64,000 nt of DNA from an uncultured Lachnospiraceae bacterium (GCA_910586755.1 CAJUJM010000011.1:11271-75270), one strand, 5' to 3'; shown: positions 17,331 through 26,181, numbered from the stretch's first letter. Translations and numbers: made by a program. Notes: generated by a model from the sequence alone, not told the origin.

Positions 17331-17636
17331 TCATATCCCATAAATCCGTTTCATTTCCGCTTCCACAGAGTCTGCTGAATATACTCTGCCTTCCCGTATA
17401 TCCACCATTCCCTTTTCTATTTCCGCATCAAACTGGCCTTTTGTAAGAGAGCCATATGCCAGAGGCATTTCCTGTGGGAGCTTCATCTCAAAGGGGATCC
17501 CCCGCTGCAGTACGACTTGTCTTAAAAACATACTGACTGCATTTGACATTGGTATCCCAAGCTGCTCTAATATCTGTTCTGCCTGTTCCTTAATTTCAGG
17601 TTCTACACGTGCGAAAACATTTGAGGTTCTTGCCAC
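17331..17636 (-). CDS. RelB/DinJ-family antitoxin, solitary (second)
   Basis: A GTG at 17636 ten bases after AAAGGA gives a 101-residue protein starting ARTSNVFARVEPEIKEQAEQ, the ribbon-helix-helix strand and helix of RelB/DinJ proteins; an alternative GTG at 17645 is too close to the ribosome-binding site. The C-terminal part (EAEMKRIYGI) is usual for type II antitoxins of clostridia. As with the copy at 13757-14023, no toxin gene flanks it. The two antitoxins are only distantly alike, so they are not a recent duplication. Confidence 0.78.
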   Translation of the reverse strand: MARTSNVFARVEPEIKEQAEQILEQLGIPMSNAVSMFLRQVVLQRGIPFEMKLPQEMPLAYGSLTKGQFDAEIEKGMVDIREGRVYSADSVEAEMKRIYGI

Positions 17637-17747
17637 TAAAACCACATCCTTTCGCTATATAGTATAATGCTTTTACATGCGATGTGCAAGCGCTCTGCAT
17701 TCTTTTTTGAAAATATGCAAACCACTTGGCCAAGGCCTGGCCGCCCT

Positions 17748-19049
17748 TCAGACCAGCCCCATGAGCCCCGGCAGTCCCATACTGACAAAGGGAATATAGG
17801 TCACAACCATCAGCCCTGCTAAAATCGCCAGATAATACCACAGCATATAGGGAATCACCTTCTGCAGGGAAGTTTCTCCTACCTTAATGGCCACAAACAA
17901 GGTATTTCCAACTGGCGGTGTAATGTTTCCGATACACAGGTTGTACACCAGAATCAGTCCAAAATGCACCGGATGCATTCCAAAAGTCTTTACCACAGGA
18001 AGGAATAATGGCGTAAAAATTAAAATCGCTGGCGTTACATCCATAAATGTACCGGCAATCAACAGAATCAGGTTCATAATCAGCAGGATGAGAAACTTAT
18101 TTCCAGTCAGGCCCAAAAGGGCCGCCGAGACAGCCTGAGGGATCTGGGTAAATGCCATTACCCAGCCTAAAATGTTGGATACACCGATAAGGAATACCAC
18201 CATGCCGCTCATCTTCACGCTGTTTATTACAATCTCCCAAAAAGAGGTTAATGTAATATTTTTATACAAAATTCCTAAAAGAAGAGCATAAACAACCGCA
18301 ATGGCAGCCCCTTCCGTCGCAGTAAAAATGCCGCCTACAATCCCGCCGATTACTACCACAATCAAGGACAGGGCAGGCAGAGCCCGGTAGGTGGAAACCC
18401 CTAAATTTTTCCAGTCATACCGGCCTTTTTCACCGGTATATCCCATCTTTTTTGCCAGAATGATTCCCACCAGAATACAGCAGACCGTCCACAAAATCCC
18501 CGGAAGATAACCTGCCATAAACAGGGCCGCAACCGAGGTTCCACCGGAAGCCAGAGAATAGGTGATCAGAGCGTTGGACGGTGGAATCAGCAGGCCGGAA
18601 GGCGCGGACGCGCCGTTGGTTGCCCCGCAGAGAGCCCTGTCATAGCCCAGCTCCTCCTCCCCGCCTTTTACCATGCTTCCCACTGCCGCTGCCGCCGCCG
18701 CGGCAGAACCGGAGATGGCTCCAAACAGGGCATTTGCTCCTGCATTGGTCATCAAAAGCGCTCCCGGAAGCTTTCCCAAAAGAGCCAGAACAAAGTCTAC
18801 CAGACGCTTTGCAATGCCGCCCTGGTTCATCAGATTTCCTGCCAGAATAAAAAACGGGATTGCTGTCAGGCTGAACTTGCTCATGCCTACAAAGGTGCGC
18901 TGGGCGCCGGTAATCACAGCCACATCCAAAGGGGTCACCTGTAAAATGGCAGCCAATGCTGAGATCCCGATGGAATAGGCAATGGGAACTCCCAGGGCCA
19001 GCAGCAGTAGCAGCACAACCAAAATGATCATTAAAGACTGAATTGCCAT
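17748..19049 (-). CDS. dctM: TRAP transporter large membrane subunit DctM
   Basis: This 433-residue protein has about 12 hydrophobic segments and family features such as GANALFGAISGSAAAAAAAVGSM near residues 105-125 and the PPSNALITYSLASGGTSVAALFMAG stretch. TRAP transporters use the sodium gradient and a binding protein to import carboxylates or sialic acid. It starts directly after the small subunit gene (adjacent stop and start) and is the last gene of a three-gene operon. Confidence 0.93.
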   Translation of the reverse strand: MAIQSLMIILVVLLLLLALGVPIAYSIGISALAAILQVTPLDVAVITGAQRTFVGMSKFSLTAIPFFILAGNLMNQGGIAKRLVDFVLALLGKLPGALLMTNAGANALFGAISGSAAAAAAAVGSMVKGGEEELGYDRALCGATNGASAPSGLLIPPSNALITYSLASGGTSVAALFMAGYLPGILWTVCCILVGIILAKKMGYTGEKGRYDWKNLGVSTYRALPALSLIVVVIGGIVGGIFTATEGAAIAVVYALLLGILYKNITLTSFWEIVINSVKMSGMVVFLIGVSNILGWVMAFTQIPQAVSAALLGLTGNKFLILLIMNLILLIAGTFMDVTPAILIFTPLFLPVVKTFGMHPVHFGLILVYNLCIGNITPPVGNTLFVAIKVGETSLQKVIPYMLWYYLAILAGLMVVTYIPFVSMGLPGLMGLV

Positions 19050-19532
19050 TTATTTCCTCTCCCCTTCCGTTCCTTTTATCACATTCATGATATCCGCCCC
19101 TGTATAGATCATATTTAAAGCTCCGCATATGGGAAGCACAAGATAGAAGATTCCCACAGGCACTCCCAGAGACGAGGTCATCTGCCCCATAGCCAGGATG
19201 GAAATCTGTATTCCTCCATAAACCAGGATTACCGCCGAAAATAGAAAGGCGATGATTCCACAGAAAACATTCACCACTTTTTGTCCTCTTACACTTAACC
19301 TTTCTACCAGAATGGGGATATTCATATGCCCCCGTTCACTGGTGACAATGGCAGCGCCCATAAGGCTGGCCCAGGCAAAGAGATAGGACACCAATTCTTC
19401 TGACCAGGTAGAGGGATTTTTCAGGATATACCGGGTAAAAACCTGCCAGCAGGTCAGAGTTACCATGGCCAGAAAGCTGATTCCGGCAAGCCCGTAAAGA
19501 GCAACATTTAAGAAATTTTTCCGTTTTTTCAT
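19050..19532 (-). CDS. dctQ: TRAP transporter small membrane subunit DctQ
   Basis: The ATG at 19532 lies ten bases after AGGAGG; the longer frame to 19637 runs back through the repeat and dctP and is rejected. The 160-residue protein has four hydrophobic helices with the usual DctQ features (TCWQVFTRYILKNPSTWSEELVSYLFAW). It forms the membrane unit with DctM. It starts five bases after the dctP stop. Confidence 0.9.
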   Translation of the reverse strand: MKKRKNFLNVALYGLAGISFLAMVTLTCWQVFTRYILKNPSTWSEELVSYLFAWASLMGAAIVTSERGHMNIPILVERLSVRGQKVVNVFCGIIAFLFSAVILVYGGIQISILAMGQMTSSLGVPVGIFYLVLPICGALNMIYTGADIMNVIKGTEGERK

Positions 19533-19536
19533 AATG

Positions 19537-20616
19537 TCAGCGCCTCCTGGTATAATAATGAATCGGCATGCGATGCCTGGTGTCACCTGCCATTTCGCCG
19601 GAAGGATACCAGGCATTGTATTGCTGGATCTGATCATAAACAGGCCGTATGTCCGGATAATTTTTTAAAAAATCTTCATGCATGGGCATGCAGATATCCT
19701 GGAAAGGCTTGGTATCCGGATATAAAAACTGTACCTTCTGCTCCTTTTCAGCCCGTTCCTTAGCCTGCTCCACCGCCTTCACCCATTCTTCCCTCTGAAC
19801 CTGATTTACCAGAGCAAATCCTTCCTCAAAGACAGCCCGATCCTCCTCTGGCATCTCCTCCAGGAACTTATTGTTGGCAACTAAAATATCCGGTATCATC
19901 TGGTGCATATCATAGGAGTAAAACTTACACACATCGCCGTGACCGTTGGACGTCAGGGCCATTTCATTGTTTTCCGCGCCGTCAATTACCTTGGACTGCA
20001 GCGCCGTATAAACATCGCCAAACCCCATAGGGGTGGCGGAACCTCCTAAGAGATTCATCATCTGAACGTTGGTAGGGGACTGCTGAACCCGGATTTTTAA
20101 TCCCTTTAAATCTGCCGGAGAGTTTATGGGTGTTGCCACTGTATAAAAATTCCGGGTGCCTGCGTCCAGCCATGCCACAGCCTGGAAACCTGCATCCCTG
20201 GTGGATTCAAAAATGGGATCCGTTATATTCTTATCGTCCATAGCTGCGTGATAGGCCTCTGACGAGGCAAAGAGATAGGGCATATTAAATAAGGTATAAT
20301 TTTCAGAAAAGGTCTCCAAAATGGAGTTGCTGGCTACACAGATGTCAATGGCCCCAGTCTGAGTAAGCTGAACCATGTCGGTTTGAGAGCCTAAAAGCTC
20401 ACTGGGATAAACCTCCACATTATATTTATCCCCCAGCCTGCTTTCGATAAATTCTTCAAATTCCAGAAGGGCAATGTTGGTGGGATGGTCTGCCGCCTGG
20501 TTGTGGCCCACATAGATAATATCTCTCTCGTCAACAAAAGCGCCGCACCCTGAAACCAGGGTAGCCGCGCCCGTAAGCAGTGCCAAAAGCAGCCGCTTTT
20601 TCTTTCTTTTTGTCAC
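19537..20616 (-). CDS. dctP: TRAP transporter substrate-binding lipoprotein DctP
   Basis: A GTG at 20616 follows GGGAGG; the 359-residue product begins TKRKKKRLLLALLTG and has a lipobox LVSGC with Cys24. The DctP core includes NSPADLKGLKIRVQQSP, where the Arg after LKI normally grips the substrate carboxylate, and GFGDVYTALQSKVIDGAENN. The ligand is therefore probably an organic acid. The last about 19 residues (EMAGDTRHR...) are encoded by a copy of the intercistronic hairpin repeat (19561-19600), so the repeat has become part of the protein tail. Intergenic DNA upstream (20617-20909) is the folded element described separately. Confidence 0.9.
   Translation of the reverse strand: MTKRKKKRLLLALLTGAATLVSGCGAFVDERDIIYVGHNQAADHPTNIALLEFEEFIESRLGDKYNVEVYPSELLGSQTDMVQLTQTGAIDICVASNSILETFSENYTLFNMPYLFASSEAYHAAMDDKNITDPIFESTRDAGFQAVAWLDAGTRNFYTVATPINSPADLKGLKIRVQQSPTNVQMMNLLGGSATPMGFGDVYTALQSKVIDGAENNEMALTSNGHGDVCKFYSYDMHQMIPDILVANNKFLEEMPEEDRAVFEEGFALVNQVQREEWVKAVEQAKERAEKEQKVQFLYPDTKPFQDICMPMHEDFLKNYPDIRPVYDQIQQYNAWYPSGEMAGDTRHRMPIHYYTRRR
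19561..19600 (-). repeat. Hairpin repeat copy inside the 3' end of dctP
   Basis: The stretch carries the family core GGCATGCGATGCC...CACCTGCCATTTCG, matching the single-copy elements at 22409-22460 and 25101-25150. Unlike those it is translated, as the C-terminal tail of DctP, and lies just before the dctQ ribosome-binding site. Confidence 0.6.
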
Positions 20617-20671
20617 GTTTCCAGTCCTCCCTTTCGCTGTATAAATTCTTTTTTGGGACGGCGATATAGCC

Positions 20672-20868
20672 ATATGATGATACCAGGGTCAAAAGGCCAT
20701 ACCCATCATGCTTGCATGAATGGGCATGACTTTGGGACCCGCAAAACACCGAAAAGCAGCCATTTTTCGCAGAAAAATGAGCGGATTTGAGGTGTTTTAG
20801 GATTGCGGGAGCATGAAATGCGGAGCAATCCGTGTATCATAGGGGCAAAATCCCTTTTGCCCCCAACA
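20672..20868 (-). repeat. Highly folded intergenic element upstream of dctP
   Basis: About 200 bases hold successive inverted repeats: CCCATCATGC / GCATGAATGGG (20702-20724), AAAACACC / GGTGTTTT (20743-20798) enclosing CATTTTTC-GCA-GAAAAATG (20761-20779), GGATTGC / GCAATCC (20800-20831) and GGGGCAAAA-TCCC-TTTTGCCCC (20842-20863). The element lies between the GH32 gene and dctP with no ORF. It may be a mobile palindromic repeat or a structured leader of the TRAP operon. Confidence 0.6.
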
Positions 20869-20909
20869 TATTATAATTTATTCCCTGGAAACGGGTTTTT
20901 TATACTTCA

Positions 20910-22382
20910 TTATCTGGAGACCTTTATCTCATATTTGGAAACAGAAATGCTGGCCTTCCCTTTTGAGCGGAAACGGATCCCGCTGCACTCCCCGGAGCTG
21001 AAAAGGAGGGAGGTCATAGCCTGTTCTCCATCATTGGCAAAGATCTCGCAGGAATACCGATCTAAGAGAATTCTCAAGGCAAGCTTCCCGCCCCGGTCTC
21101 TTACTTTCATGGTTCTGCTGCTGATAAAATCCCGGCAGAACCCGGAATAAGTACGGTCAAACATAACCGTATTTTCTCTGGGATTGTAAAGGACGGAGGA
21201 ATAAAAATCTTTATTTTCTGCCAGGCGGATTTCCACTGCATCAGACTCTCCGGCCTCAATCTCCACCGTCATATCGATGCATCTTCCCTTAACACCTGGA
21301 AGCGCTGTCAGCTCCTTCCCCAGCAATACATTTTTATGTTCTACCGGATCCACCCGGTAATCTTCCAGTTCTTTTACAGGATTCTGGCAGACTCTTCCGT
21401 CTCTTATAAACAGCTCTCTGGGAATCGTAAACTGGCCGCTCCAGCCAAGCTCCGGTTGGAACAAATGGTTATCCCAAGACTGCATCCACCCAATCATAAT
21501 CCGTCTTCCCCCTTCCGTCTCCATGGTCTGGGCGGCGTAAAAATCCAACCCATAATCACAGGACTGGGCCATGTCCCATCGGTAATCCATAGAAGTTTTG
21601 TCATAGTCCCCTATGAGAAAAATATTTCCGTTACCATTGTGAAATTCCAAATCTTTTGCCTGCATATCCTGGGGAGAGACAATAAGGATCCGCTTTCCGT
21701 CCAGGGGAAAGAAATCCGGACATTCCCACATCTTTCCATATTGATTCTGGCACCTGGCTAACACGGTGCAAAATTCCCAATGGTGCAAATCCTCTGAGGA
21801 ATACAGCAGAATCTGTCCGCTCCCGTCGGCAGGGCGGCTGCCTACTGCTGTGTAGAACCGGCCATTTTCCTTCCACAGTTTGGGATCCCGAAAGTCCTCC
21901 AGGCTGGATCCTTCCGGCAGCATATCCGCGGTAATCACCGGATTACAGGCCGCTTTCCGGTAGTCCAGGCCATCTCCCTCTGCAAGGCACTGCTCCTGGC
22001 GGATAACCTTCTTTCCGGTTTCATCCGTGATTTCCCTCACTCCGGTATACAGAAGGTAATGTTTCCCGTCTTTCTCCACAGCTCCGCCGGAAAATACTCC
22101 CTTACGGTCATAATCTTCGTCCGGCGCCAGGGCCGTGGGAAGATACTCCCACTTAATAAAATCCTGGCTTTTGGCGTGTCCCCAGTGCATGGTATCCCAG
22201 TGTACATCATAAGGATTGTACTGGAAAAACAGGTGATGCTCCCCCATAAAATCCCCAAAACCATTGGGGTCGTTGAGCCATCCCGCCGGAGCCGAAAAGT
22301 GAAAAACCGGCCTGTGGTTTTCGGGTATGCTGCCTGTCTTTTTATTTTCATATTCTCTTGCCTTTTCCAGGGCTTTACTCAT
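20910..22382 (-). CDS. Intracellular GH32 beta-fructosidase (sucrose-6-phosphate hydrolase like)
   Basis: The ATG at 22382 follows AGGAGG; a longer frame to 22421 is encoded by the repeat and rejected. The 490-residue enzyme has the GH32 catalytic motifs: WLNDPNG with nucleophile D38, the FRDPKLW (RDP) motif and the WECPDFF (ECP) acid/base motif, followed by a C-terminal beta-sandwich. Such enzymes split terminal beta-fructosyl bonds of sucrose, sucrose phosphate or short fructans. No signal peptide is present, so it works on what the adjacent importer brings in. Fourth gene of the LacI-controlled operon starting at 26107. Confidence 0.92.
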   Translation of the reverse strand: MSKALEKAREYENKKTGSIPENHRPVFHFSAPAGWLNDPNGFGDFMGEHHLFFQYNPYDVHWDTMHWGHAKSQDFIKWEYLPTALAPDEDYDRKGVFSGGAVEKDGKHYLLYTGVREITDETGKKVIRQEQCLAEGDGLDYRKAACNPVITADMLPEGSSLEDFRDPKLWKENGRFYTAVGSRPADGSGQILLYSSEDLHHWEFCTVLARCQNQYGKMWECPDFFPLDGKRILIVSPQDMQAKDLEFHNGNGNIFLIGDYDKTSMDYRWDMAQSCDYGLDFYAAQTMETEGGRRIMIGWMQSWDNHLFQPELGWSGQFTIPRELFIRDGRVCQNPVKELEDYRVDPVEHKNVLLGKELTALPGVKGRCIDMTVEIEAGESDAVEIRLAENKDFYSSVLYNPRENTVMFDRTYSGFCRDFISSRTMKVRDRGGKLALRILLDRYSCEIFANDGEQAMTSLLFSSGECSGIRFRSKGKASISVSKYEIKVSR

Positions 22383-22408
22383 GGTTTTTCCTCCTACTAC
22401 TACTTTTA

Positions 22409-22460
22409 GATGTACCGGCACGCGCCGCTTTTGCGGCGCCTGCCATTTCGTCAGAACGCT
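22409..22460 (-). repeat. Intercistronic hairpin repeat between binding-protein and GH32 genes
   Basis: GGCACGCGCCGC and GCGGCGCCTGCC form a 12-bp stem with one mismatch around TTTT. The element overlaps the last codons of the binding-protein gene (its stop TGA is within the GTCAGAACGC part) and ends 8 bases before the ribosome-binding site region of the GH32 gene. Confidence 0.8.
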
Positions 22461-24127
22461 TCCAGCTCCTTTAAGGAATTCTGATATTGGTCAAAATATT
22501 TCTGCTTGATTGCCAGATAGTCAGACAGGCCGTAGTCTTCCATTTTTTCCAGATAAGCATCCCATTCCTGGTCAATGCCCCCGTTTAAAATCCAGCTTGC
22601 CTTCATCTGCTCGGCATATTTTTTAATATCTGTATCATACTGAGATACCTTATTGGTATCCTCAATACTCATAAATACGTTAGGATATACATACTGGCTG
22701 TTCATAGCTTCCAGGTAGGTCTCATGCATATTGTCCAGACGCCATTTTGCATCATCCGGCATGGTAACATAAACGCCGTAATACTCATTGAGAATCGCCA
22801 GCGGACCATTTACCGACTGGTTTTCCCGGATCTCCACAGGGGAATTCTCCCCCAGATCCATATGCTTTAACATAGGCTCATTCTGGTCATTTTGACCCAT
22901 CTCAAAAATATTGGCCTGATTTTCTTCGCCGTAAGTCCCCCAGTTGTTCTGAGCCGACTGAATGGGCGCATACATCTGGTCAATCCATGCCGCCGCCAGG
23001 GCCGTATCCCGGCAGCTGGTGGTAAGAACGCACCTTCCCCGGTCAAAGCCGCTGGTCTCACTGTTGTTCTGGCGGGTAATGTTTACCAGCCCCTCCGGGC
23101 CTGCCAGAGCAGGCAGCATTACATAGTCCTGATAATTGTCAATGTTGGCAATATCCCAGGTAAAGCACAAGCCATAGCGATGGTTCTTTCCCTTTGCCAC
23201 ATAGGTGGCCCAGTCCTGGGTAAATCCTTCCGGATCCGTCAGCCCCTGCTCAACCAGGCTGTGAAGCCACTTGATTCCTTCCTTATATCCTTCCTGGACT
23301 GTGGTGTAAATTACCTTGCCTTCATTGGTCACCGCAAAATGGTCGCCCACATCTCCGTAGCCTTCTCCAAACCCGTTAATCAGGATAGCCGGATCCTGAT
23401 CGCCGTTATTGATGATAAAAGACATGGGAATCACACTGCCCTCAATGCCAAACTCTGCCTGAAGCTTAGAAGCATTGTCCCGGAAGGAAATTAAGGCCTG
23501 CTCCAGCTCCGCCGTGGTCTCCGGGATCTTAAGCCCCAGAAAATCCAGCCACTTTTTATTGATATAAGGGATACTTCCAATGGCCTGAATAGCTTCCTTC
23601 CCGGAACCAAGCTGCTCAATCCATGGGAAAGAGTAAATATGGCCGTCCGGCGCGGTGCACATAACTCGGTACTGAGGATATGCCTCAAAAACTGCCTGAA
23701 GATTGGGCATATATTTGTCTATCAGATTATTCAGGGGGATAATAATCCCCTGCTTTGCATACCGCAGCAAGTCATATTCATTCATGCCAGCCACAAATAA
23801 TCCGTCCGGCAGATTGCCAAACTGGGCAAGGGCCAGATTCTTTTTATCCGGAAATTGATCCGTTACAAAACAGGTCCAGTCAATGTGGACGTTGGTCTGC
23901 TCCTCTAAACGCTTAAAAATTGTCTTTTCATTGGGATCCTGGGTGGTTCTGGCAGGAGCATTGGTAATAAAGGAAAGCTCTGCTTTCTCCGCCAGAGGAA
24001 AGGCCACCTCCTGCGCCGGAGTGTCCGGGTTGATATCTGCCGCTGCAATCTCTCTGCCTTTACATCCGGTTATAGCACAAATTACTGCAATTGCAAGCCC
24101 TAATCCTGTCAAATGTAATTTTTTCAT
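22451..24127 (-). CDS. Sugar ABC transporter binding lipoprotein (LplA/YtcQ-like)
   Basis: This 558-residue protein has a lipoprotein signal (MKKLHLTGLGLAIAV then ITGC, Cys22). Its length and pattern (NAPARTTQDPNEKTIFKRLEEQTNVHIDW, TQDWATYVAKGKNHRYG) match the large solute-binding proteins that go with LplB/LplC permeases in Firmicutes and bind oligosaccharides. The cognate permeases lie just upstream and a GH32 hydrolase just downstream, so a beta-fructoside is the likely ligand. The C-terminal residues Leu-Glu-Ala-Phe are encoded within a repeat copy. No ATPase is in the operon; such systems usually share an MsmK-like ATPase encoded elsewhere. Confidence 0.88.
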   Translation of the reverse strand: MKKLHLTGLGLAIAVICAITGCKGREIAAADINPDTPAQEVAFPLAEKAELSFITNAPARTTQDPNEKTIFKRLEEQTNVHIDWTCFVTDQFPDKKNLALAQFGNLPDGLFVAGMNEYDLLRYAKQGIIIPLNNLIDKYMPNLQAVFEAYPQYRVMCTAPDGHIYSFPWIEQLGSGKEAIQAIGSIPYINKKWLDFLGLKIPETTAELEQALISFRDNASKLQAEFGIEGSVIPMSFIINNGDQDPAILINGFGEGYGDVGDHFAVTNEGKVIYTTVQEGYKEGIKWLHSLVEQGLTDPEGFTQDWATYVAKGKNHRYGLCFTWDIANIDNYQDYVMLPALAGPEGLVNITRQNNSETSGFDRGRCVLTTSCRDTALAAAWIDQMYAPIQSAQNNWGTYGEENQANIFEMGQNDQNEPMLKHMDLGENSPVEIRENQSVNGPLAILNEYYGVYVTMPDDAKWRLDNMHETYLEAMNSQYVYPNVFMSIEDTNKVSQYDTDIKKYAEQMKASWILNGGIDQEWDAYLEKMEDYGLSDYLAIKQKYFDQYQNSLKELEAF

Positions 24128-24193
24128 GATTTCCTCCTTCTTTGCCCTGCTTTTTGGGCATCAGGGATACCCGCGGGGTGTTTACCCCTCCTG

Positions 24194-25087
24194 TTATCCT
24201 TTTACGGAACCTACCATCACGCCCTGATCAAAATATTTCTGGAAGAACGGATACATAATCAGCAGCGGAAGGCTGGAAACTAGGATAGTTGCATATTTTA
24301 ACAGCTCTGCTACCTTGGCCATCTCCGCAGTGCTCTGAATATCTGCAATCATACCGGGCTGAGGCGTATTCTGTACCAGAATGGAGCGAAGCACCAGCTG
24401 AAGGGGCTGAAGGTTGGCATCATTCAAATAAATCAAAGCGTCAAAATAGCTGTTCCACATCCCTACAAAAGTCCACAAAACCAATACTGCAATAATGGGT
24501 TTACACACCGGCATCATAATCCGGAAGAAATGTTCCACCTCGCTGGCGCCGTCAAGCTGTGATGCTTCCCGAAGCTCTCCCGGGATAGACTGATAATAGG
24601 TTCTGGCCAAAATCATATTCCACACATTGAAGGATCCCGGAATCAGAATGGCCCAGATGGTATTGACCATGTGAAGCTGATTAATCAAGATAAATGTAGG
24701 AATCAAGCCGCCGCCAAAAAACATGGTAATGAGAAATATGGTATTAAAAAACTTTCTCCCCACCAGCTCCTTTTTGGACATAGGGTAAGCGGCCAACAGG
24801 GTAATAAAAACAGATATAACGGTAAATGCCGTGGAGTAAAAGAAGGAATTTAAAAATCCTCTCCAAATCATATTGTTTTTCAGCACCCTGCCGTAGGCAT
24901 CCAATGTCCAGTCCTTTAACTGAAAGCTGATTCCCTGATTATTTAACACCGTAGGATCCATAAAAGACGCAATTACCACATAGGCCAGGGGAATAAAAAT
25001 CAAAACCGCAAAGATCCCCAGAAGTACATATCCGCCAAATATTATCATTTTATCGGAAGTTCCCAGTCTTTTTTTATTACTTTTCAT
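24194..25087 (-). CDS. Sugar ABC transporter permease (LplC/YtcP-like, CUT1)
   Basis: The ATG at 25087 follows AAAGGAG; a longer frame to 25138 is repeat-encoded and rejected. The 297-residue protein has six TM helices and the EAA loop GELREASQLDGASEVEHFFRIMMPVCKP. It is the second permease of a CUT1 oligosaccharide importer and pairs with the permease encoded by the frameshifted gene upstream. Confidence 0.9.
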   Translation of the reverse strand: MKSNKKRLGTSDKMIIFGGYVLLGIFAVLIFIPLAYVVIASFMDPTVLNNQGISFQLKDWTLDAYGRVLKNNMIWRGFLNSFFYSTAFTVISVFITLLAAYPMSKKELVGRKFFNTIFLITMFFGGGLIPTFILINQLHMVNTIWAILIPGSFNVWNMILARTYYQSIPGELREASQLDGASEVEHFFRIMMPVCKPIIAVLVLWTFVGMWNSYFDALIYLNDANLQPLQLVLRSILVQNTPQPGMIADIQSTAEMAKVAELLKYATILVSSLPLLIMYPFFQKYFDQGVMVGSVKG

Positions 25088-25100
25088 ATTCTCTCCTTTC

Positions 25101-25150
25101 AGATGTAACGGCACGCGCCGCTGCACGTCACCTGCCATCTTGTCAGAACC
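25101..25150 (-). repeat. Intercistronic hairpin repeat between the two permease genes
   Basis: A diverged copy with GGCACGCGCCGC on one side and CACCTGCC on the other, followed by TTGTCAGAACCC. On the sense strand its end (TACATCTGAAAGGAGAG) forms the ribosome-binding site of the next permease gene. Confidence 0.7.
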
Positions 25151-25152
25151 CT

Positions 25153-26107
25153 TTAGATTCCCTCTCCGTCATTTAATTTTGCCACTATCCAGTTAACTGC
25201 CACCAGCAGAATTACATTAACAATGGAGTTAAAAAGTCCTACTGCGGTAGAATATCCGTAGTCACCGTTTAAAAGGCCGATGCGGTATACATAAGTAGAT
25301 AAAATCTCTGACGCCGGAAGATTCATGTCTGTCTGCAAGGCGTAAGCCTTTTCAAAACCAATGCTCATAATGTTTCCTGCCTGCAGGATAAACTGAATTA
25401 CAATAATATTTTTAATAGCCGGAAGCTGTACGTACCAGATCTGCTGTAAAATGTTGGCCCCGTCCACAGTAGCCGCTTCTTCCAGCTCCTTGCTGGAGTT
25501 TGCCAGAGCCGCCGTATACATAATGGAAGACCATCCGGCTGTCTGCCAGATTCCGCTGGCAATATAGATGGTGCGGAAGGACTGAGGCATGGTCATCCAG
25601 TTGGTAGTGATTCCCAAAAGCTTATTAAGCGGTCCCACTGGTGATAAAAACATCCTTACCATACCACAGAGCACGATAACAGAGATAAAGTTGGGGGCAT
25701 AAATCAGAAGCTGAATGTTTTTCTTAATGCCTGTGCTTTTCACCTGGTTCAGCAAAAGGGCCAGAAGAATTGGCACCGGAAATCCCCACAAAAGCCCGTA
25801 GGCGCTGAGCTTTAATGTATTCATCAAATAGTTCATAAAATCCGGGGAGGATAAAAAACGCTGGAAATAGGAAAACCCTACCCACTCACTTCCCAGGATT
25901 CCTTTCATTACATTAAAATCTTTAAAGGCAATGAGAAGCCCCCCCCATAGGGATATATTTAAAAATAATGGTAACTGCCAAGCCAGGCAGCAGAAAGAAC
26001 ACGTATAACTGCCAGTGTTTCTTGATGTACTGTATCTTCTCCTCCATAGGGGTTCTGGTTTTTGCCGCTATTTTTCCGGAACCATGTTTCTCTGTGCTTA
26101 CGTTCAT
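25153..26107 (-). pseudogene. Sugar ABC transporter permease (LplB-like), frameshifted at a G8 tract
   Basis: The ATG at 26107 opens a frame that reads a normal LplB N-terminus with TM1 (LYVFFLLPGLAVTIIFKYIPM) and stops at 25922. The rest of the permease continues in another frame to 25153 (QRFLSSPDF..., EAATVDGANILQQIWYVQLPAI as EAA loop). The break is at eight consecutive G on the coding strand (C at plus 25939-25946). With seven G the frames join as MGGLLIAFKDFNVMKGILG, which matches the family. So the gene is intact except for one extra base. Options are sequencing error, a recent loss, phase variation, or slippage at transcription or translation. Confidence 0.85.
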
Positions 26108-26155
26108 ACCTCTTCTCCTCTCTTTTTCATCACAAGCTTTTTTACAATAACCGGT

Positions 26156-26173
26156 AAAGTAACCGGTTACTTT
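26156..26173. promoter_or_regulatory. LacI-type operator of the CUT1/GH32 operon
   Basis: An 18-bp perfect palindrome, AAAGTAACC / GGTTACTTT, lies just downstream of the -10 box of the operon promoter, with an extra half site (TAACCGGT, 26148-26155) beside it. It is the natural target of the divergent LacI regulator at 26399; binding would block transcription. Confidence 0.75.
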
Positions 26174-26181
26174 ATGTTTTT

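Noticed and set aside
18640..19128. Long frame overlapping dctM and dctQ
   Set aside because: Shadow frame over two strongly supported TRAP genes; Cys/Arg/Gly-rich translation.
22409..22460. Hammerhead ribozyme suggested by CTGACGA next to a stem on the sense strand
   Set aside because: The second core strand (GAAA after stem II) and stems I/III are missing.
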